A stretch of 64,000 bases of DNA from Firmicutes bacterium ASF500 (lineage in GTDB: Bacteria; Bacillota; Clostridia; Oscillospirales; Oscillospiraceae), in contig CP097573.1 in the NCBI GenBank assembly GCA_000492175.2, positions 1,674,001-1,738,000 on the forward strand, given 5' to 3'. Of this stretch, positions 1 to 7,689 are shown one piece after another. Under the pieces are notes generated by a model. It worked only from the letters and a program-made list of their open reading frames with translations. It was not told where the DNA came from and did not search any database. Position numbers and translations under genes: made by a program. The number at the start of each line of letters is the position of its first letter. The first letter of the stretch is position 1.

Positions 1-65
1 CTGGATTCGAACCAGCGGCCTCTTGAACCCCATTCAAGCGCGATACCAAACTTCGCCACACCCGG
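1..65 (-). tRNA. tRNA-Pro (anticodon GGG), 3' end cut by window edge
   Basis: On the minus strand the bases fold as a tRNA: acceptor CCGGGTG, D-arm GCG...CGC, anticodon stem CTTGA/TCAAG with loop ATGGGGT (anticodon GGG, proline), and T-arm GCTGG with loop TTCGAAT. The last T-stem base, the 3' acceptor strand and any encoded CCA lie outside the window. A sigma-A-like promoter lies about 37 bp upstream. Confidence 0.93.
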
Positions 66-101
66 ATATCTTTCTGTCAGATCATATCAGACAGCTTAGA
101 T

Positions 102-130
102 AGGATACCACGCCTTTGAAAAAAAAGCAA
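102..130 (-). promoter_or_regulatory. Predicted sigma-A promoter of the tRNA-Pro gene
   Basis: The minus strand shows TTGCTT (130-125), a 17-bp spacer and TATCCT (107-102), about 37 bp before the mature tRNA 5' end. It lies downstream of the stop codon of the 221-residue gene, so the tRNA probably has its own promoter. Confidence 0.55.
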
Positions 131-184
131 GTCTTTTTTCAAAAAAATCTCCCAAAATTTTTCACTGAACTTTGGCGCTGTTGT

Positions 185-850
185 TCACTCCGCCTGTTCC
201 GGCTTCAAGGGGATGGTAAAAACCGGACAGCCCTCGGCGGCGGGGGCGGCGGCGCACTGGGGGAAGGCGAGCTCCACCCCGTCCTCGCTGAGGCACCAGC
301 TGGACAGAGGGCGGGTGTCCCGCGCTTTTTTCTCCCAATCGCCGTCCAGAAAGCAATCCCCCGACTGGCGGCGGGCCTCCCCCTGTTGGCCGATGGACCG
401 CCACAGCCGTTTTTTCCAGCCCTTCTCCCCTCGAAACAGGGCCCGCAGGGGCTTAGGGCTCCCCTCCCGAAGGGTCCACACGTCCCCCCAGCGCACCCGG
501 GCGGGGCGTCCATCTCCCCGGACCTCCCAGCCGGTAAACCGCAGGCTGAGTATCCCGTCCTGGAGCAGGGCAGTCTCCCCTGACAGCTCCCCTGACCAGG
601 GGGTGAAGGGCCGAGCCTCCTCCCGGCGGGCGGCCAGCTCCAGGCAGGCCCGCCAATAGACCTCCCGCTCCCACCTGTCCCGCCACCGCCGGGCCAGATG
701 GGCGTAATACCCGCTGATCCACCGGCCCCCCAGACCGGCCCCCTTCACCTGGGGCCAGGCCAGCGTATAGCGCAGCACCGGCTCCCCCTCCAGGGACAGG
801 GCGCGCTCCTCCCTGTTCCAGGTTACCTGGACCTCCTTTGTCCGCTCCAT
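185..850 (-). CDS. Hypothetical protein with RsiV/DUF3298-like C-terminal features
   Basis: A 221-residue soluble protein without a clear signal peptide or membrane segment. The middle and C-terminal parts (about residues 115-215) resemble the DUF3298/RsiV-like pattern: a 'gDvW.LReG.P..L..LF' stretch, a later 'lsedGvelaFP' strand, and a final 'AEGcPvFtIP' strand. RsiV-type domains are known in anti-sigma factors and exported proteins, but no transmembrane anchor is seen here, so function is open. The ATG at 850 is preceded by a GGAGG-like ribosome site. It stands alone between the tRNA and the divergent yerC operon. Confidence 0.6.
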   Translation of the reverse strand: MERTKEVQVTWNREERALSLEGEPVLRYTLAWPQVKGAGLGGRWISGYYAHLARRWRDRWEREVYWRACLELAARREEARPFTPWSGELSGETALLQDGILSLRFTGWEVRGDGRPARVRWGDVWTLREGSPKPLRALFRGEKGWKKRLWRSIGQQGEARRQSGDCFLDGDWEKKARDTRPLSSWCLSEDGVELAFPQCAAAPAAEGCPVFTIPLKPEQAE

Positions 851-923
851 GGCCTCCCTCCTCTCCCCGTTTCCCCATCCTATGCGGAGCCTCCATTTTT
901 GTGCAGTTCTTTATTTTTTTAAG

Positions 924-952
924 TTTACTTTTCTAAGTCAGCGTGTTAAAAT
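924..952 (+). promoter_or_regulatory. Predicted sigma-A promoter for the yerC operon
   Basis: TTTACT (924-929), 17-bp spacer and TAAAAT (947-952), followed by AGGAGG at 969-974 ahead of the yerC ATG at 988. The ribosome-site-to-ATG spacing of 13 is long but no closer start fits. Confidence 0.5.
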
Positions 953-987
953 GACCTATAAAGATAAAAGGAGGCGGACGCGCCGTT

Positions 988-1284
988 ATGTCAAAGTTCC
1001 TGGACAAGAAGAGCAGTGACGCTCTCTACCGAGCCATCGTGAGTATCCAAAATGAGGAAGAATGCCGCAGCTTTTTAGAGGACCTTTGTACGGTCTCCGA
1101 GCTGAAGGCCATGGCTCAGCGCATTGATGTGGCCATGCTGCTGGACGAGGGGCTGATCTACAGCGAGATTTTGGAAAAGACTGGGGCCTCCAGCGCCACC
1201 ATCAGCCGGGTCAACCGCTGTCTTCACTACGGGGCGGGGGGCTATAAGGTCATCGTTCCCCGTCTGCGGGAGCAGGGGGAATGA
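988..1284 (+). CDS. yerC: YerC/YecD family TrpR-related DNA-binding protein
   Basis: A 98-residue helical protein matching the Firmicutes YerC/YecD family, which shares the TrpR fold. The helix-turn-helix is visible at about residues 52-80 (LLDEGLIYSEILEKTGASSATISRV). The family is known as a putative transcription regulator; its ligand and targets are not known from sequence. Its last codons overlap the following methyltransferase by 4 bp (ATGA), so the two are translationally coupled, and hslO follows in the same way. Confidence 0.85.
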   Translation: MSKFLDKKSSDALYRAIVSIQNEEECRSFLEDLCTVSELKAMAQRIDVAMLLDEGLIYSEILEKTGASSATISRVNRCLHYGAGGYKVIVPRLREQGE

Positions 1285-2042
1285 GCAGCTACAGCTTTCT
1301 GGCCGGCTGCTACGACGGCCTGACCTACGACGTGGACTACGCCGCCTGGGCGGACTACATCGAAGCCCACTTCTCCAAGGCGCCCCTGCCCGGGCGGACG
1401 GTGCTGGACCTGGCCTGCGGCACCGGCTCCCTCACCCGGGAGCTGGCCCTGCGGGGGTATGAGATGATCGGCGTCGACCAGTCCCCGGAGATGCTGGCTC
1501 AGGCGGCGGAGAAAAACCGGGGGATCGCCCCTGTGGAGCCCATCTTCCTCTGCCAGCCCATGGAGCGGCTGGACCTCTATGGCACCATTGACGCCTGCGT
1601 CTGCTGTTTGGACAGCGTGAACTATGTCACCGACCCCAAAAAGCTGGCGCGGGCCTTTCAGCGGGTCCATCTGTTCCTCATGCCGGGAGGGCTGTTCCTC
1701 TTCGACATCAACACCCCGGAGAAGCTGGAGGGGCTGGACGGCCAGGTCTTTCTGGACGAGACGGAGGACGCCTACTGCGTGTGGCGGGCGGAGTTCTCCA
1801 AGCGTAGCCGGATGTGCTCCTACTTTATGGATATCTTCCGGCTGGACCGGGAGACCGGCCAGTGGGACCGGGGGGAGGAGCTCCACCGGGAGCGGGCCTA
1901 CACCATCGCCCAGCTCACCGCTATGCTGGAGGAGGCCGGCTTTCAGGACATCAGAACCTATGGCGAGCTGACCATGCGTCCCCCTAAGCCTGGGGAACAG
2001 CGCGTCTTTTTTACCGCGAGAAAGGAAGCTCAGACAGTATGA
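1281..2042 (+). CDS. Class I SAM-dependent methyltransferase
   Basis: A 253-residue protein with the class I methyltransferase fold. Motif I, the SAM-binding loop VLDLACGTGSLTREL, is at about residues 40-54, followed by the acidic 'GVDQSPEML' strand and a late 'LTMRPPKPGEQRVFFTARK' end. The same fold is common in Clostridia directly upstream of hslO, but the substrate cannot be named. It overlaps yerC and hslO by 4 bp on each side, so the three genes form one operon. Confidence 0.85.
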   Translation: MSSYSFLAGCYDGLTYDVDYAAWADYIEAHFSKAPLPGRTVLDLACGTGSLTRELALRGYEMIGVDQSPEMLAQAAEKNRGIAPVEPIFLCQPMERLDLYGTIDACVCCLDSVNYVTDPKKLARAFQRVHLFLMPGGLFLFDINTPEKLEGLDGQVFLDETEDAYCVWRAEFSKRSRMCSYFMDIFRLDRETGQWDRGEELHRERAYTIAQLTAMLEEAGFQDIRTYGELTMRPPKPGEQRVFFTARKEAQTV

Positions 2043-2917
2043 CCAACGAGATCGTAAGAGCAATTACCGGCGACGGCCTGGTTAAGGCCGCCGCCATCAC
2101 TGGCCGGGACATCGTGGAGCGGGCCCGGAACATCCACAAACTTCTCCCGATGGCCACCGCCGCCCTGGGGCGGACCCTGATGGGGGCCTCCCTCATGGGG
2201 GACATGCTCAAGGAGGAGAAGGGCTCCCTCACCCTCCAAATCAAGGGGGGCGGGCCTTTGGGGACCATTCTGGCCGTCTCCGACTGTGAGGGCAACGTCC
2301 GGGGCTATGTCCAGAACCCCCAGGTGGAGCTGATGGAACAGCGCCCCGGTAAGCTGGACGTGGGAGCCGCCGTAGGGCTGGACGGCACCCTCACCGTCAT
2401 CAAGGACATCGGCCTGAAGGAGCCCTATGTGGGGTCCATCGGCCTGTTCTCCGGGGAGATCGCCGAGGACCTGGCTATGTACTTTGTGGAGAGCGAGCAG
2501 ATCCCCACCGCCTGCGCCCTGGGGGTGCTGGTGGGGCTGGACCAGTCCGTCACCGCCGCCGGGGGCTACCTCATTCAGCTCCTGCCCGGGGCCAGCGAGG
2601 ACATGATCTCCAAAATCGAGGCCGGCGTCCGGTCCATGGGGGCCGTCACCGCCGCCCTGGACGGGGGTCTGGACGGCGAGGGCCTGCTGCGGACCGTCTT
2701 GAAGGACTTCCACCTGGAGATTTTGGAAAAGCATCCGGTGGAATACCGCTGCTACTGCTCCCGGGACCGGGTGAGCCGGGCCCTCATCAGCATGGGCCGG
2801 AAGGACCTGACCGAGCTTATCCAGGAGCAGGGCCAGGCCGAGCTGACCTGTCAGTTCTGTGACGAGGTGTACCGCTTCTCCAAATCGGAGCTGGAAGCGC
2901 TCCTGGAGGAGATGTAG
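2039..2917 (+). CDS. hslO: Hsp33 redox-regulated molecular chaperone
   Basis: A 292-residue protein of normal Hsp33 length. The N-terminal chaperone domain starts with the typical 'DGLVKAAAITGRDIVERAR'. The C-terminal redox switch carries the four zinc-binding cysteines as CxC (238, 240) and CxxC (271, 274). Known members hold zinc when reduced and unfold under oxidative stress to bind unfolded proteins in the cytoplasm. It ends the yerC operon. Its TAG stop lies inside a dispersed palindromic repeat (2913-2997), so the repeat has become the gene end. Confidence 0.95.
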   Translation: MTNEIVRAITGDGLVKAAAITGRDIVERARNIHKLLPMATAALGRTLMGASLMGDMLKEEKGSLTLQIKGGGPLGTILAVSDCEGNVRGYVQNPQVELMEQRPGKLDVGAAVGLDGTLTVIKDIGLKEPYVGSIGLFSGEIAEDLAMYFVESEQIPTACALGVLVGLDQSVTAAGGYLIQLLPGASEDMISKIEAGVRSMGAVTAALDGGLDGEGLLRTVLKDFHLEILEKHPVEYRCYCSRDRVSRALISMGRKDLTELIQEQGQAELTCQFCDEVYRFSKSELEALLEEM

Positions 2918-2997
2918 GGCGCGACGACCCGGCGCGCCGTCCACGGAGAGCAGGGTGCCCTCGGGAGGGCGGCGCGCCGGGGTCGTCGCGCCCTACA
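2913..2997. repeat. Dispersed palindromic repeat, family A (copy 1)
   Basis: Two inverted half-elements: TGTAGGGCGCGACGACCC at the left and GGGTCGTCGCGCCCTACA at the right, around a GC-rich centre containing GGCGCGCC on both sides. The same half-elements recur at 4443-4527, 4665-4749, 14745-14927, 42075-42155 and 44672-44755. The left end overlaps the hslO stop codon. Confidence 0.85.
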
Positions 2998-3056
2998 CCC
3001 TGCGTCCCCCGCAGGGAAAAGCCTCCCTCTCAGAGGGAGCCTTATTCAATTTGAAA

Positions 3057-3083
3057 CGCCCGGACGGATATCCGTCCGGGCGC
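3057..3083 (-). terminator. Rho-independent terminator of pfkA
   Basis: A perfect inverted repeat CGCCCGGACGGAT/ATCCGTCCGGGCG directly after the pfkA stop. On the minus strand it is followed by a short T run (TTTCAAATTG). It could weakly serve hslO on the other strand. Confidence 0.75.
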
Positions 3084-3091
3084 TGTTCGTC

Positions 3092-4105
3092 TCAGCGGAA
3101 GCGGCTTGTGCCGTTGTTGGTCAGGGCCTCCAGGATGTCGTAGCGCTCCATCTGGAACTCCTTGGTCTCGGCCAGGGCCTCCTCCATGTCCAGGTCCATG
3201 ATCCGGCCATCCTTGGAGACCACGATGCGGTTGCCCTTGTCGGCCACCAGGGCCTGGACCGCAGTGTAGCCCATGCGGCTGGCGGTCTCCCGATCCCGGG
3301 CGGAGGGGGCTCCGCCCCGCTGAATGTGGCCCAGGACGGTGACCCGGGGGTCGATGCCCAGGGAGTCCTTGATCTGGGCGGCGATGTCGTAGACGCTGCC
3401 CGCGCCCTCGGCCACCACCACCATATAGTGGGTGGTGCCCGCCAGACGGGCCCGGCGGATGTTCTCCACCACGTCGTTCTCAAAGTCCACCGGACGCTCG
3501 GGGATGAGCACCGAGGTGGCGCCCACGGCCAAGCCCACATACAGGGCCAGGTTGCCCGCGTGGCGGCCCATGACCTCCACCACGGAACAGCGCTCGTGGG
3601 ACTGCATGGTGTCCCGCAGCTTGTCGATGCACTCGATGGCAGTGTTGCAGGCGGAGTCGAAGCCGATGGTGTAGTGGGAGCCGCCGATGTCGTTGTCGAT
3701 GGTGGCGGGGATGCCCACCACCCGGAGGTTCATGCCGTCCTTGCCGGCCTGACGGGAGATAGCCAGCGCCCCCCGGAAGGTGCCGTCGCCGCCGATGGCC
3801 ACGATGCCGTCCAGACCCAGCAGCTTGCAGGTGGCCAGGGCCTTCTTCCGGCCCTCCTCCTCCATGAACTCCAGGCTCCGGGCGGTGTACAGCATGGTGC
3901 CGCCTCGGTTGATGATCCGGCTGACGCTGTTGCCGGTCAGCGGGACGAAATCACTGTTGATGAGTCCGCTCCAGCCCCTGCGGATGCCGACGCACTCAAT
4001 CCCCTGGCCCACCGCCGTACGGACCACCGCCCGGACCGCCGCGTTCATGCCGGGCGCGTCCCCTCCGCTGGTCAGTACGCCGATGCGTTTGATTTTATCA
4101 CCCAT
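3092..4105 (-). CDS. pfkA: ATP-dependent 6-phosphofructokinase
   Basis: A 337-residue enzyme, slightly longer than the usual ~320, catalysing fructose 6-phosphate to fructose 1,6-bisphosphate in glycolysis. Visible are the nucleotide loop TSGGDAPGMNAA (12-23), GGDGTFRG (105-112), the catalytic TIDNDI (135-140) and MGRHAG (179-184). A glycine rather than aspartate follows GGD, which in this family points to ATP rather than pyrophosphate as donor. The gene is monocistronic with an AAGGAGG ribosome site, its own promoter and a terminator. Confidence 0.96.
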   Translation of the reverse strand: MGDKIKRIGVLTSGGDAPGMNAAVRAVVRTAVGQGIECVGIRRGWSGLINSDFVPLTGNSVSRIINRGGTMLYTARSLEFMEEEGRKKALATCKLLGLDGIVAIGGDGTFRGALAISRQAGKDGMNLRVVGIPATIDNDIGGSHYTIGFDSACNTAIECIDKLRDTMQSHERCSVVEVMGRHAGNLALYVGLAVGATSVLIPERPVDFENDVVENIRRARLAGTTHYMVVVAEGAGSVYDIAAQIKDSLGIDPRVTVLGHIQRGGAPSARDRETASRMGYTAVQALVADKGNRIVVSKDGRIMDLDMEEALAETKEFQMERYDILEALTNNGTSRFR

Positions 4106-4171
4106 ATTGCAGGCCTCCTTATTTTTTAAAGCGGACCACGCCTGGCGGGGCCCGCTTTAGCGATTCACCTC

Positions 4172-4200
4172 ATTATGGCATGCTTCGCAGGGCTTGTCAA
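4172..4200 (-). promoter_or_regulatory. Predicted sigma-A promoter of pfkA
   Basis: The minus strand reads TTGACA (4200-4195), a 17-bp spacer and CATAAT (4177-4172), about 65 bp before the pfkA ATG. Confidence 0.7.
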
Positions 4201-4260
4201 GAAGCATGTTTTCTTTTGGGCGCGCCCTTTCGCAAATTTTATCACGGCCGATTGGCCCTT

Positions 4261-4394
4261 TGTAGGGGCGGCCTGTGGCCGCCCGTTCCATCGGGAAAGC
4301 AGAATCCCCAAGAGAAGCGGGCGGATGATACCCGCCCGCTTCACAGGGAAAGCAGAACCCCCTGGAGAAGCGGGCGGCCACAGGCCGCCCCTAC
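4261..4394. repeat. Dispersed palindromic repeat, family B (composite)
   Basis: Bounded by TGTAGGGGCGGCCTGTGGCC on the left and GGCCACAGGCCGCCCCTACA on the right, with a nested GGGCGGATGATACCCGCCC palindrome and two copies of the spacer GGGAAAGCAGAA. Similar elements occur at 4536-4617, 16162-16230 and 42268-42292. Together with the tandem unit and family A copies this fills the 660-bp gap between pfkA and the XRE gene; no coding gene is seen there. Confidence 0.8.
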
Positions 4395-4755
4395 ATTCGA
4401 GGATTCCCTAAATTTACAAGACAGACGTGCGCAAACAGGCCCTGTAGGGCGGGACGACCCCGGCCCGCCGCCCCCGGAGGGCTGTGCGCCTCTGGAAGGC
4501 GGCGCGCCGAGGTCGTCGCGCCCTACGGGGAGGCGTGTAGGGGCGGATATTATCCGCCCGTTCCACAGGGAAAACAGAACCCCCTGGGGAAGCGGGCGGC
4601 CACAGGCCGCCCCTACATTCGAGGATTCCCTAAATTTACAAGACAGACGTGCGCAAACAGGCCCTGTAGGGCGGGACGACCCCGGCCCGCCGTCCCCGGA
4701 GGGCTGTGCGCCTCTGGAGGACGGCGCGCCGAGGTCGTCGCGCCCTACGGGGAGG
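4342..4755. repeat. Tandem direct duplication of a 192-bp composite repeat (222-bp period)
   Basis: Positions 4342-4533 are repeated almost exactly at 4564-4755. Each unit contains the right half of a family B element, a unique linker (ATTCGAGGATTCCCTAAATT) and one complete family A element (4443-4527 and 4665-4749). The two copies differ at only a few bases, so the duplication looks recent. Confidence 0.9.
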
Positions 4756-4765
4756 TCCCCGTTTT

Positions 4766-4981
4766 TTACATCTCCCGCCGGTCGCTGCGGCCCAGGAGGT
4801 AGTCTGTGCTGACGTTGAAGAAGTCCGCCAGGAAGATCAGACCAGGCACCATGGGATACGATTTGCCATACTCATAATCTTGATAGCTGCGCAGTTTTAC
4901 CCCACAGATTTCCGCCATTTCTCTCTGTTTGAGCCCCCGCTCCTTGCGCAGGTTTTTCAATCGTTCAGAAAATTTCTCCAT
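4766..4981 (-). CDS. Small XRE-type helix-turn-helix repressor (module 1)
   Basis: A 71-residue protein that is almost entirely a Cro/C1-type helix-turn-helix: 'LKNLRKERGLKQREMAEI' (helices 1-2), the recognition helix around 'KLRSYQDYEYG', and the closing 'LADFFNVSTDYLLGRSD'. The ATG at 4981 is chosen because GGAGG sits 5 bp ahead. It faces a divergent small gene across a 90-bp region with a perfect promoter and paired 8-bp repeats, so autorepression and control of that gene are likely (inference). Two close paralogs are at 9920-10138 and 10466-10684. Confidence 0.88.
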   Translation of the reverse strand: MEKFSERLKNLRKERGLKQREMAEICGVKLRSYQDYEYGKSYPMVPGLIFLADFFNVSTDYLLGRSDRREM

Positions 4982-4997
4982 CATTACCTCCACGCAC

Positions 4998-5042
4998 TTG
5001 ACACATGGTTGAACTGCGTGTATAATCGTTTATGTGGTTGAA
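4998..5042 (+). promoter_or_regulatory. Consensus promoter with paired operator-like repeats (module 1)
   Basis: TTGACA (4998-5003), 17-bp spacer and TATAAT (5021-5026). Two direct copies of TGGTTGAA (5006-5013 and 5035-5042) flank the -10 box. The other two modules also have paired repeats placed around the -10, which suggests binding sites for the adjacent XRE proteins. Confidence 0.75.
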
Positions 5043-5066
5043 GCGTATAAAGAAAGGAGTATCCTC

Positions 5067-5342
5067 ATGACCTCAAACATCAAATCTCTGTTCCTCGACA
5101 ACCCCTGTCTGTCCGCTCAGGTGAGCGCTTTCTGTACCTCCCTGCCGGAATACAAGGCGGCGGAGCGGGCCTACTACGCGGCGGAGCAGGACCTGGAAGA
5201 CCGTCTGGGCTATGAGGCCTTCGACCGGTTCAGCGAGGTTCAGTTCCGCTATGTGAACCAGCTTGCCCATGCCTATTATCTCTTCGGACTGGGCCTGCGT
5301 CAAGAGGTTTTACGCGCCCTGGAGGGCGCTACTCCTCTTTGA
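5067..5342 (+). CDS. Small helical hypothetical protein paired with the XRE repressor (DUF6809-like)
   Basis: A 91-residue, mostly helical, soluble protein. It aligns by eye with the 87-residue product at 10780-11043: both share 'LP.(Y/F)..A..AY', a central 'D(L/R)..(Y/F)..(R/Y)F.E...RY', and the C-terminal 'A(Y/Q)YxLGLGLRxxxxxALE'. The ATG at 5067 has AAAGGAG 7 bp upstream. The family, as I recall it, is an uncharacterised Clostridia group (DUF6809-like); that name is not verified. The end overlaps the convergent DUF1576 gene by 14 bp. Confidence 0.75.
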   Translation: MTSNIKSLFLDNPCLSAQVSAFCTSLPEYKAAERAYYAAEQDLEDRLGYEAFDRFSEVQFRYVNQLAHAYYLFGLGLRQEVLRALEGATPL

Positions 5343-6690
5343 TCTCCTTCGGAGCCGGGGGAATAACCGGCCGGTCGCCCTCCAGCTGTTCGAAGTAGTC
5401 CTCCTCCTGGAGCACCGGCTTGCGGTGGCGGGCAATTGCCAGGATGGTGGGGTACAATACGATGGCAATCAGTCCGCCGGAAAAGCCGTTGTTGTACAGG
5501 TTCATCCCCGCCACGGGGGAGCCGGTATACAGCACCACCGACGAGTGGAGAAACCCGGCCAGCACCCCGTAGCCCCAGCCGAAGTACCCGGCGACGGGGG
5601 CCAGGGTGGTGCAGAACAGGCAGGCCAGCTGAACGGCGGAGTCGGTGAGGGACCAATCCATCACCACGCTGCCCAGAGCCACCCCCGCCATCACCGGAAT
5701 GATGTTGAACGCGTGCTTGCCGAAGGCGGAAAAGCCCATAATGGTGAGGATGCCCCCCACCGTGGGCCCGTTCAGGTCGCCGCCGGACAGCAGGATGAAG
5801 GCCATGCCGGTCAGTCCGTTGACCCCGGCGTTGATGAGCACCGGGGCGGGGCCGAACATACGCAGGTAGTCGCTGGGGGCCCGCCCGCTGGTCTGGAGCA
5901 GACGCCGGTAGCCCGCCCAGGCGGCCCACACCGGCTTTCTGGCAAAAAACAGCCCGCCAACAATGAACAGCCCGCACAGCCCGGCCAGCATCACCCCAAA
6001 CTGGAGGTCATACCCCTTGGCCCACCGGTAATGGGTGGTGGGGTCCGCCCCCAGGGAGGCCATCAGCGGCACGCAGATCAGCGCCACCAGCCCGCAGGCG
6101 AAGCCCACGTTATACAGGTTCATGCCGTTCTGCACCCGGTAGGTGTAGCTGGCCAGAGGGGGCATGATGAATCCAATCGCCACCCCCACCAGCACCCCCT
6201 CGATGGGTCCGCCCCAGCCGTTGTCCAGGGCAATGTAGCTGACGATGGGGGCCAGAGCGGTGGCCATCAGGCCGATGCCGATATTGCCCGCCAGCCGCTC
6301 TCGCCGGACCTTGGCGTACAGCCAGGTACCCAGCAGAATGGGCCATATGTTTAAGAAATTTTTGCCGAACAGGGAGAAGCCGGACATCAGTCCCATCTCC
6401 ACCAGGGTCATACCGTTGAGGGTGTCCCGGGCCAGGTAGAGCAGGACGATGGAGATGGCCGTCACAATAGCGGAGTTCACCAGCGCCGCCCCCGGCCCGG
6501 CCACCAGGACGTAGTCCGTGATGAGCGCGTCCTCGGTGGTGACGATGACATAAAGCCCCCGCAGGATGCCGGCGGGGGTGTCCATGACGAAGCCAGCCAG
6601 GGCCAGGAGAATAACATAGGCCCAGAGATATGGAAACATCTTGTCGTAGCGTGCCTGATGCTCATGATGCAGCAGGTGGAACACTCTCAT
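5329..6690 (-). CDS. DUF1576 family integral membrane protein
   Basis: A 453-residue protein with about ten to twelve hydrophobic segments. It contains an internal duplication: 'GMNLYNVGFACGLVALI' in the first half is echoed by 'GMNLYNNGFSGGLIAIV' in the second, and 'GFSLFGKNFLNIWPIL' by 'GFSAFGKHAFNIIPVM'. This fits DUF1576, an uncharacterised family of Firmicutes membrane proteins with a two-fold repeat that suggests a channel or transporter (inference). The ribosome site is not strong. It lies 6 bp downstream of the ribF end region on the same strand and may be transcribed with the ribF operon. Confidence 0.8.
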   Translation of the reverse strand: MRVFHLLHHEHQARYDKMFPYLWAYVILLALAGFVMDTPAGILRGLYVIVTTEDALITDYVLVAGPGAALVNSAIVTAISIVLLYLARDTLNGMTLVEMGLMSGFSLFGKNFLNIWPILLGTWLYAKVRRERLAGNIGIGLMATALAPIVSYIALDNGWGGPIEGVLVGVAIGFIMPPLASYTYRVQNGMNLYNVGFACGLVALICVPLMASLGADPTTHYRWAKGYDLQFGVMLAGLCGLFIVGGLFFARKPVWAAWAGYRRLLQTSGRAPSDYLRMFGPAPVLINAGVNGLTGMAFILLSGGDLNGPTVGGILTIMGFSAFGKHAFNIIPVMAGVALGSVVMDWSLTDSAVQLACLFCTTLAPVAGYFGWGYGVLAGFLHSSVVLYTGSPVAGMNLYNNGFSGGLIAIVLYPTILAIARHRKPVLQEEDYFEQLEGDRPVIPPAPKEIKEE

Positions 6691-6696
6691 TGGCTG

Positions 6697-7599
6697 TCAC
6701 GCCCCCTTAAAATACGCCCGCGTCTGTTCTGCGTTTCGCTGGATCTCCTCTGTCAGGGCTTCCAGGCTGGGGAACTTCCGCTCCTCCCGCAGGCGCTTGT
6801 AGAACTCCATCCGCACTGTGCGGCCGTAGAGGTCGCCGTCGAAGTCCAGAATGAAGCCCTCCACGGTGACCCTTCCGTCGTTATCCTGGACGGTGGGCCG
6901 GACCCCCACGTTGGTGACGGCGGCGCGGCTCTGGCCGTCAAACCACACCCTTGTGGCGTAGACGCCGAAGGCGGGGACGATGACCCCCTCGGGCACCCGG
7001 AGGTTCACCGTGGGGAAGCCCAGAGCGGAGTGTCCGATGCCCTTGCCGTGGGTCACCGTCTGGGTGAGGCTGTGGGGGTGGCCCAAAAACTGGGCGGCCC
7101 GCTCCATCTCGCCCTGGGCCACCAGGGTACGGATGTAGGTGGAGGAAATCGTGATGCCGTCCTGTTCCACCTTTTCGATGATGTCACAGCCCATCCCCAG
7201 CTCCCGGCACTTCTCCCGCAGCCGGTCCGGGTTGCCTTTGCCCATGTAGCCGAAGTGGAAGTCGTGCCCGGCCACCACGTGGACCACGCCCAGCTCCTCC
7301 GCCAGATACCTGCGGACAAAGTCCTCCCAGTCCATACGCTGCATGGCGTCGAAGGGGGCGACCACCACCTCCTCAATACCGTAGTGCCGGCGCATGAGCC
7401 TCACTCGGTCCTCTACAGTGCTCAGCAGGGGGACGCTCTGCCCGGTGATGACGGCGGTGGGACTCTTGTCAAAGGTAAAGGCGCAGGGGCGGGCGTCCAG
7501 CCGGTCTGCCGCCTCCTTCACCGCCCGGAGCAGAGCCCCGTGGCCCAGATGCACCCCGTCGAAAAAGCCCAGGGCGATCACTCTGCGTTGTTTTTTCAT
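6697..7599 (-). CDS. ribF: Bifunctional riboflavin kinase / FAD synthetase
   Basis: A 300-residue protein. The N-terminal nucleotidyltransferase domain starts 'ALGFFDGVHLGHGALL' (HxGH motif) and the C-terminal half carries the riboflavin kinase signatures 'GKGIGHSALGFPTVNL' and 'YATRVWFDGQ'. It makes FMN from riboflavin and FAD from FMN. The ATG at 7599 is preferred over an upstream ATG at 7629 because GAGGTG lies 9 bp ahead and the protein then begins at the conserved strand. Last gene of the infB-rbfA-nrnA-truB-ribF order. No FMN riboswitch is seen upstream. Confidence 0.95.
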   Translation of the reverse strand: MKKQRRVIALGFFDGVHLGHGALLRAVKEAADRLDARPCAFTFDKSPTAVITGQSVPLLSTVEDRVRLMRRHYGIEEVVVAPFDAMQRMDWEDFVRRYLAEELGVVHVVAGHDFHFGYMGKGNPDRLREKCRELGMGCDIIEKVEQDGITISSTYIRTLVAQGEMERAAQFLGHPHSLTQTVTHGKGIGHSALGFPTVNLRVPEGVIVPAFGVYATRVWFDGQSRAAVTNVGVRPTVQDNDGRVTVEGFILDFDGDLYGRTVRMEFYKRLREERKFPSLEALTEEIQRNAEQTRAYFKGA

Positions 7600-7610
7600 A
7601 GGATATTGCA

Positions 7611-7687
7611 CCTCGTAGGGACGCATCACGATGCGTCCGTTTTCTTGCCAGGGGCAGCGGCGGACGCTTCATGAAGCGTCCCTACAC
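7611..7687. repeat. Palindromic repeat of the GTAGGGACGCAT type
   Basis: GTAGGGACGCATCACGATGCGTCC at the left and GGACGCTTCATGAAGCGTCCCTAC at the right form an imperfect outer palindrome with two small inner palindromes. It fills the gap between ribF and truB. A fragment with GTAGGGACGCAT recurs near 42166. Confidence 0.7.
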
Positions 7688-7689
7688 GA

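Noticed and set aside
4342..4755. Possible CRISPR-like array
   Set aside because: Only two long direct copies with a 30-bp gap; no short regular repeats and no cas genes.
4180..4812. 210-codon frame across the repeat array after pfkA
   Set aside because: It is entirely made of dispersed repeats; the duplicated unit repeats within the protein and no ribosome site is present.
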